Below, in pieces: positions 5,891-10,270 of a DNA stretch of 10,270 nt (position 1 is its first letter; each line of letters begins with the position of its first letter). Under the pieces are notes generated by a model that was not told the origin of the DNA, did no database searches, and saw only the letters and a program-made list of their open reading frames with translations. The DNA comes from Anaerolineaceae bacterium UBA6801 (lineage in GTDB: Bacteria > Chloroflexota > Anaerolineae > Anaerolineales > Anaerolineaceae): contig DKFH01000040.1 in assembly GCA_002452315.1 (NCBI GenBank), positions 1 through 10,270 on the forward strand, given 5' to 3'. The translations under genes were made by a program, and so were the position numbers.

Positions 5891-6436
5891 CTACTTCAGT
5901 ACCCCCGCATCTTCCAGGGCTTGCTGCAGGCGGGGGTTGGCGCGCGGGTCCTGGCCCGTGAAGTAGGATTCCCCCGGGTAGCCCAGCTTGATGTACAGGG
6001 TCTGACCGGCGGGGTCTACGGGCTGCAGGATCACCACGCCATCGAAGCTAAGCGAAGAGTAAGGCGCCCAAAACGCGCCGGCAAAGACGGGCTGTTCATA
6101 GGCCTGCACCACAAAGGGCACGCCGCTGCTGGGCATGCCGCCCATGAACATGGCAATTAACCTCAGGTAGGCGTTCTCCGTCAGGTTGATGCCGTGGCGG
6201 TCCCAATCGTAACTGTCCAGGTCGTCCGTGGTGATGATGGGCACGGCATTTAAGGGAATTTTGTCCAGGTCATAATTTTTCAAGTCCGGCCCGGTGATCT
6301 GTGAATCCCCTACCAGGTAGATCGCGAAGGGTTCGCCCTCTAAGGGGGCTGGCGCTTCTTCAACCGGTGCCTGACAGGCGCTCAGGATGAGCACGACAAA
6401 TATCAGCAGCAGGTAAGTTTTCTTGATCATTTTCAC
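5891..6436 (-). CDS. Predicted lipoprotein of unknown function
   Basis: The 181-residue protein begins MKMIKKTYLLLIFVVLILSAC, a lysine-rich start, hydrophobic core and lipobox L-S-A-C with Cys21 as the lipidated residue, so it is exported and anchored to the membrane. A short Pro/Glu-rich stretch (about 23-35) leads to a globular part of about 145 residues. Visible patches include YLVGDSQITGPDLKNYDLDK (40-59), DSYDWDRHGINLT (74-86), GVPFVVQAYEQPVFAGAFW (105-123) and IKLGYPGESYFTGQDPR (149-165). I do not recognise the family and no catalytic motif is evident. GGAG stands 7 bases before the ATG. The gene lies apart from the acetyltransferase by 121 bases with a possible promoter between, so it may be a separate unit. 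It converges on the CAP–LysM gene. Confidence 0.88.
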   Translation of the reverse strand: MKMIKKTYLLLIFVVLILSACQAPVEEAPAPLEGEPFAIYLVGDSQITGPDLKNYDLDKIPLNAVPIITTDDLDSYDWDRHGINLTENAYLRLIAMFMGGMPSSGVPFVVQAYEQPVFAGAFWAPYSSLSFDGVVILQPVDPAGQTLYIKLGYPGESYFTGQDPRANPRLQQALEDAGVLK

Positions 6437-6494
6437 TCCATTGTGATTAAAACTACTGACCTAATCTGGGCAAACTCATACAATTGGTCGGCGA

Positions 6495-6505
6495 CGTATA
6501 CTATA
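6495..6505 (-). promoter_or_regulatory. Putative -10 region for the lipoprotein gene
   Basis: The minus strand reads TATAGTATACG, giving two overlapping -10 candidates (TATAGT and TATACG) about 60 bases before the lipoprotein ATG. No clear -35 is present. The rest of the 6437-6557 gap shows nothing else recognisable, and no terminator hairpin with a T run follows the acetyltransferase gene. Confidence 0.3.
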
Positions 6506-6557
6506 CCACAAGTCCCTCGTTGCTCCCAGAAGAACTTTGGTTGAAGAATCCCCCCTA

Positions 6558-7097
6558 TTAGCCGGTGAGTTTTTTCATCATGCGCCAGGCGGGCTCTTTG
6601 ACATGATGGAGGACTCCGTCCGGATCTCGATAGGACCAGATACCAGGCTGGGCGCTGATCACTTTGTAGCCCAGACGTTTATACAGGCGCAAGGCCACCT
6701 GATTTTCTTTGGCGACGTTCAGGGTGATAAACTGATATCCCCTGCGGCGCAGATCATCCTCTACAAAGGCCATCAAGTGCGTGCCGATGCCTCGGTTGCG
6801 CCACTTATCCTTGACCCGGAATGAAAACACATAGGCCCGGCTGGCGCCATCGGCGACATCTCGTTCACCGCTATTGAGCATCACGAATGCCTGCCCGATC
6901 AATTCACCCCCGGGGCTGACCACCACCCACATCAAGGCCCGTCCAGATTGGCTGGTGCGGTACAGGTTGGCGAACATCTCGCGAAACTTCCAGTATTCCC
7001 CTTCCCACTCCAGGCCTGGCAGGTCCGCCCTGGTGACCTGGCGGATGGTCAGGTCTGATAATCGAAAGGCATCCTCAGAATCGGTGGTTGGGCTCAT
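6558..7097 (-). CDS. GNAT family N-acetyltransferase
   Basis: Transfers an acetyl group from acetyl-CoA to an amine on a small molecule or protein; the substrate is unknown. The 179 residues start MSPTTDSEDAFRLSDLTIRQ. The core has the strand VFSFRVKDKW (90-99), then the acetyl-CoA pyrophosphate-binding motif A RNRGIGT (100-106). It continues with the helix of motif A and with FITLNVAKENQVALRLYKRLGYKVI (motif B region, about 123-147), close to RimI-like enzymes. The frame extends upstream to 7301 but that part lies inside the preceding gene, so the ATG at 7097-7095 is chosen. It starts 8 bases after the stop of the nucleotidyltransferase gene and has no ribosome-binding site of its own, which suggests translational coupling in one operon. 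The family is certain. Confidence 0.93.
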   Translation of the reverse strand: MSPTTDSEDAFRLSDLTIRQVTRADLPGLEWEGEYWKFREMFANLYRTSQSGRALMWVVVSPGGELIGQAFVMLNSGERDVADGASRAYVFSFRVKDKWRNRGIGTHLMAFVEDDLRRRGYQFITLNVAKENQVALRLYKRLGYKVISAQPGIWSYRDPDGVLHHVKEPAWRMMKKLTG

Positions 7098-7105
7098 CGG
7101 GGGAT

Positions 7106-9781
7106 TTACGATTGTGGAGCTTTGAGGTCTTCTTCGGCCAGCAGGTGGTTGAGCAGGGCGCGTTCCGCTTCTGGGGACCCCACCTCGCCATCCAACCAGG
7201 CATCGCGCAGGGTTGAAAGGATGCGACCATAGGCCGGGGAGGGCTTGAGGCCCATGGCGCGCAAGTCCTCGCCCGAGATGGTGGGTGACACTGCCGACCA
7301 CTGTCCCACGAACTGGTGCAGCAGGGCGCGCATATCTTCGTCCGGTGTGATCATGTGGGCTGCAAACAGTGCGGTGCGCGGATACTTTTCCAGCTCGCGC
7401 ACGACCTGGCTGGGCGGGGCGCTCGCCAGGTCAGGCAAGCAGTGCAGGATCTTGCTGGTGGCTGAGAGTAAGTTGAACAGTTCTCTCTTGCAGCGCAGCC
7501 GGGAGGCGATTGAACGCAAGGTTGCCTGGGGGAGATGTCCCAGCCAGATCAGGAAGCCCAACAGCTGCCGGTGGCTGAGGCTGTCAAACCGGTCAGGGAG
7601 CGCCCAGATGGGGTCTATCTTGATCTGATCAAGCTGATGCAGCCGCGCCTGGATTTCATCATCCCAGGGCAGGGCGGGATGGATGGCGTGCAAAATCCCC
7701 AGCTCATCCAGGCGGGACAGCATTTCCGGTGCCCTGGGCTCGGCCAGGATGAGGACGATCTCATGCCGGATGCGGGCGCCGGTGAGCTTTTTGAGCAAGG
7801 GCAGGCTTTCTTCCATGAGTGCCAGGGTGCGGGGTTCAATTTCGAACCCAAACCGTTGTTCAAAGCGCACGGCCCGCAACAGGCGGGTGGCATCGTCAAC
7901 GAAGGACAGGGCATGCAAAACCCGGATGCGGCCCTTGCGCAGGTCAGCCAACCCACCCCAATAATCATAGATTTTGCCGTAGTGCTCGCCATCCAGGCGC
8001 AAGGCCAGGGTGTTGATGGTGAAGTCCCGCCGGTGCAGGTCCATTTTGATACTGCTGCTCTCCACCTTGGGCAGGGCGGCGGGCTGTTCGTAGAACTCGG
8101 TGCGCGCAGTGATCAGGTCCAAACTGTCAGGCAACTGGTCGTTGCCATTGACATCCGGGACGGACAATTCCTCGATGAGCTTATCGGTAATTCCGCGGAT
8201 GACCCATTTGGCCGTCCCAAAGCGGCGGTGGGTGAGCACCCGGCCGCCAAAACGATCCGCCAGGCGGTTGGCGTAGATGATGGCATCCCCTTCGACCACG
8301 ATGTCGAAATCCAGGCTGGGGCGGTCCAGCAGCAGGTCGCGTACAAAGCCGCCGACGACAAAAATGGGCAGGTTTATCTTGTCGGCTTCATCCGCCAGGG
8401 CGCGCAGCAATGCCAACCGCGCCGGGGGAACGACCTTGGATAGTTTTTTGGCTACTTCATCCTGGCTGGGGATATCGGGCATAGGACTGAGGGTTTTCAA
8501 CAGGTCGGTGCGGGTGACGATGCCAATGATTTCGCCGCTTTCGGGCGTTACTACGGGCACCTGTCCCCAATCGGTCTTGCCCATCAGGGATTGCAGGGCA
8601 TCCAGGGAGGCATCCGGGGCGATGGTTACCTCACCGGCCGCCATCAGGCTTTTTACCGTCAGGTCCAGGCCGTGGTTGATGGCGCGGTCTACCTCGCGCC
8701 GGTTGAGCAAGCCCACCACCTGGCCGTCCTCCACCACCGGGTACCCCTCGTAACCATAACGCTGCATCAGCCGGTGGGCTTCACCCACGGGTGTGTCCGG
8801 TGTGAGCAGCAGCGGGTCCTTCGACATAATGGATGCCACGTTGACCGCTGGCTGGACATGTTGATCCAACCGGGCCACCATTTTAGCAAATTGCTCATCC
8901 AGAAAGCGCAGGGTTTCATCTTTATTCGGGGAGCCTTCCGGGCGGATGAGCGCTGAGGCCGCGCGGGTATGACCGCCGCCCCCCATCGACTCGGCGATGG
9001 CGGCCACATTGACCCGGTCGCTGGTCGAGCGCGCCACCAGGCGGATGCCCTGCTCGGTGGCGACCATCAAGAGGAGGGCATCGGGGTTGAGCACATCGCG
9101 CAATTTGTGGGCAACACTGGAGATTTCATCCTTGACGTCCATGGCATCGGCTTTGGCTGCCAGGATGGTCTGATCTTCAATGATGTAGGTGTAGATGCTC
9201 CGCAGCAGGCGGTCGTAGAGCTTGCGCTGCCCGGGCGACAGGGGCGGGTAAAGAAACCGGGTGACGATGTCCAGGTCTGCGCCCTGGGATAGGCAATAAC
9301 CTGCCGCCAGCAGGTCTTCAGCCTTGGTTGAGCCGTAGGTGAAGGAGCCAGTATCCTCATACAAGCCCAGGGCCAGGGCAGTGGCCTGGATACGGGTGAG
9401 GGGGACGACCCGCTCACGGATGCGGGCGACCATCTGGCTGGTGTTGGCACCCGAGGTTACCAGGTGACATTCCCAGTTGGGGTTGAGGTCATCCCGCTGG
9501 GGGTGATGGTCATAGACCACGATGCGGGTCTGGTCACTCATACCCTTGACGGTGATCAGCGATTGGGTATCCACCAGGATGACCGTCTCAACCGGTGACC
9601 GGGGCAGGTTCCTGAAATGGACATAAGGGAGGTCCGCCCCGTAGGTTTCGAGGAAGCGCCGGCCGTTGCGGTTGATGCTGCGCGGCAGCAGGGGGATGGC
9701 ATCCGGGTAGAGCAGCCATGCGCCTAATTGGGAGGCCAGGGCATCCATATCGGCTTGTTCATGGGTCAGGATCACGATCAT
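7106..9781 (-). CDS. DHH phosphoesterase–CBS–CBS–tRNA nucleotidyltransferase fusion (A-adding or CCA-adding)
   Basis: Large cytoplasmic enzyme of 891 residues joining two activities. Residues 1 to about 300 are a DHH phosphoesterase: THEQADMDA (6-14), the DHH of VVYDHHP (91-93), YEDTGSFTYG (141-150) and the DHHA1 signature GGGGHTRAA (267-275). Two CBS domains follow (about 316-372 and 377-430) and probably bind adenine nucleotides. Residues 470-891 are a class II tRNA nucleotidyltransferase: GGFVRD (477-482), metal-binding DFD (491-493), RFGTAK, RRDFTIN (584-590), GGLADLRKGRIR (609-620), and DDATR (629-633), the base-selecting motif with Asp in place of the first Glu. The segment between motifs A and B is long, as in A- or CCA-adding rather than CC-adding enzymes. 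Aquifex-type A-adding enzymes are, as I recall, similarly long fusions. It lies 3 bases after the serine hydrolase stop. Confidence 0.94.
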   Translation of the reverse strand: MIVILTHEQADMDALASQLGAWLLYPDAIPLLPRSINRNGRRFLETYGADLPYVHFRNLPRSPVETVILVDTQSLITVKGMSDQTRIVVYDHHPQRDDLNPNWECHLVTSGANTSQMVARIRERVVPLTRIQATALALGLYEDTGSFTYGSTKAEDLLAAGYCLSQGADLDIVTRFLYPPLSPGQRKLYDRLLRSIYTYIIEDQTILAAKADAMDVKDEISSVAHKLRDVLNPDALLLMVATEQGIRLVARSTSDRVNVAAIAESMGGGGHTRAASALIRPEGSPNKDETLRFLDEQFAKMVARLDQHVQPAVNVASIMSKDPLLLTPDTPVGEAHRLMQRYGYEGYPVVEDGQVVGLLNRREVDRAINHGLDLTVKSLMAAGEVTIAPDASLDALQSLMGKTDWGQVPVVTPESGEIIGIVTRTDLLKTLSPMPDIPSQDEVAKKLSKVVPPARLALLRALADEADKINLPIFVVGGFVRDLLLDRPSLDFDIVVEGDAIIYANRLADRFGGRVLTHRRFGTAKWVIRGITDKLIEELSVPDVNGNDQLPDSLDLITARTEFYEQPAALPKVESSSIKMDLHRRDFTINTLALRLDGEHYGKIYDYWGGLADLRKGRIRVLHALSFVDDATRLLRAVRFEQRFGFEIEPRTLALMEESLPLLKKLTGARIRHEIVLILAEPRAPEMLSRLDELGILHAIHPALPWDDEIQARLHQLDQIKIDPIWALPDRFDSLSHRQLLGFLIWLGHLPQATLRSIASRLRCKRELFNLLSATSKILHCLPDLASAPPSQVVRELEKYPRTALFAAHMITPDEDMRALLHQFVGQWSAVSPTISGEDLRAMGLKPSPAYGRILSTLRDAWLDGEVGSPEAERALLNHLLAEEDLKAPQS

Positions 9782-9784
9782 GAT

Positions 9785-10270
9785 TTATTCAAACCACCAG
9801 TACGCTTGGTCATCGAGGTTAAAGAAATTATAAACCGTCTGGGAGAGTCGTGCGAACAATCGGTTGCCCTGGTCAAAGTCCAGCCGGTCTGAGTCGTAGA
9901 GGAAGATATTGAGGACATAGTCGCCGCCGGGGGTGAAGACGATGGCCACGTCGGATATGGAACGCAGCTGGCCGTCCAGCTCCTGCACCCAGCCATGTTT
10001 GTGGGCTGCGGTGGCCTGGTAGGGCAACCCGGCTTCGATCAGCAGCCCAATGCGGTTGGCCGAGAGGATCTCAACCATCAGCTGGCACTCGGTCTGGGTG
10101 ATCTCGCCTGGAAAGGTCTCGGTCAGCAGGCCGCTGCCGTCCTGGGCGCAGGCGTAGATCGCTGCCAGGAGGCGTCCCGTCTCGGAGGAGACGGTCTGGT
10201 TATAAATATCCGGGTTCAAAAAGACGTCCCGCCGGGCATTAGCCGGGGTTTCGAAACGTTGTAAGAGGGG
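9785..10270 (-). CDS. Class A beta-lactamase-like serine hydrolase, C-terminal part (runs off right edge)
   Basis: The frame is open to base 10270 and ends at TAA 9787-9785, giving 161 residues here with the N-terminus outside the window. A TTG at 10219 could be taken for the start, but the reading continues upstream without a stop and the protein would lack its catalytic half. The visible part matches the C-terminal half of the class A beta-lactamase fold: NRIGLLIEAGLP, then AHKHGWV, where the family normally has Lys-Thr/Ser-Gly, then SDVAIVFTPGGDYVLNIFLYD, the following beta strand. The SxxK and SDN boxes would be beyond the edge. The middle residue of the KTG box is His. Chromosomal relatives are often penicillin-binding or housekeeping hydrolases, so drug resistance should not be assumed. 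Its stop is 3 bases from the next gene, suggesting an operon. Confidence 0.83.
   Translation of the reverse strand, partial: PLLQRFETPANARRDVFLNPDIYNQTVSSETGRLLAAIYACAQDGSGLLTETFPGEITQTECQLMVEILSANRIGLLIEAGLPYQATAAHKHGWVQELDGQLRSISDVAIVFTPGGDYVLNIFLYDSDRLDFDQGNRLFARLSQTVYNFFNLDDQAYWWFE

Larger units (their letters stand above)
5714..5891. repeat. Imperfect 18-base inverted repeats bounding an AT-rich spacer
   Basis: The left end (5714-5731, GTGAGGGGGGAGGGGATT) and the reverse complement of the right end (5874-5891, GGGAGGGGTGAGGGGAGT) match at 15 of 18 positions. They bound about 140 bases that are far richer in A and T than the rest of the window and contain two tandem repeats. The outer ends touch the stop codons of two convergent genes. 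This could be a small MITE-like insertion, or a pair of G-rich arms serving as a bidirectional transcription end. No target-site duplication can be proved. Confidence 0.45.

Noticed and set aside
7535..8443. Plus-strand open frame of 302 codons
   Set aside because: It is a shadow of the nucleotidyltransferase fusion, which carries clear conserved motifs through the same bases.
9785..10219. Complete 144-residue protein starting at TTG 10219
   Set aside because: The frame stays open to the window edge and the visible part is only the C-terminal half of a known fold.

Overview
The window looks like chromosomal DNA from a GC-rich bacterium, most likely a Chloroflexota member of the Anaerolineae type. 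Three things point there: a secreted CAP–LysM protein with a Thr/Pro 'TPTPTPT' linker, a GH13 glucosidase beside a transglutaminase-like protein, and strong TATAAT-like boxes only 10-12 bases in front of start codons. This is inference from style and not a database result. No phage, transposase, CRISPR, rRNA or tRNA gene is visible.

Layout. On the minus strand, bases 1-497 hold the N-terminal part of a family 2 glycosyltransferase that leaves the window at its left edge. On the plus strand follow a transglutaminase-like protein (647-1561) and, 20 bases later, a GH13 alpha-glucosidase/trehalose-synthase-like enzyme (1582-3204), probably co-transcribed. A 300-base gap with a promoter and a candidate structured leader then leads to selD (3505-4572), and after that a secreted CAP–LysM protein with a C-terminal membrane helix (4635-5717). 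A short AT-rich, repeat-filled spacer (5714-5891) separates it from a convergent minus-strand set: an orphan lipoprotein (5891-6436), a GNAT acetyltransferase (6558-7097), a large DHH–CBS–CBS–tRNA nucleotidyltransferase fusion (7106-9781), and the C-terminal part of a class A beta-lactamase-like serine hydrolase that leaves the window at its right edge (9785-10270). The last three are 8 and 3 bases apart and are read as one operon.

The most important point is selD. Ordinary gene calling would start it at a GTG at 3607 and lose the active site. Reading through an in-frame TGA at 3571 restores the conserved SelD N-terminus with selenocysteine at the catalytic position and the essential lysine three residues later. 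A GC-rich hairpin (3583-3606) lies where a bacterial SECIS element should be. The gene is therefore a selenoprotein that makes selenophosphate, the selenium donor needed for its own synthesis, and the host should have SelA, SelB and tRNA-Sec elsewhere.

Both terminal genes are open at the window edge, so they are incomplete here, not broken. The remaining genes do not form one obvious pathway. They are housekeeping (tRNA 3'-end maintenance, selenium metabolism), carbohydrate metabolism and cell-envelope functions.
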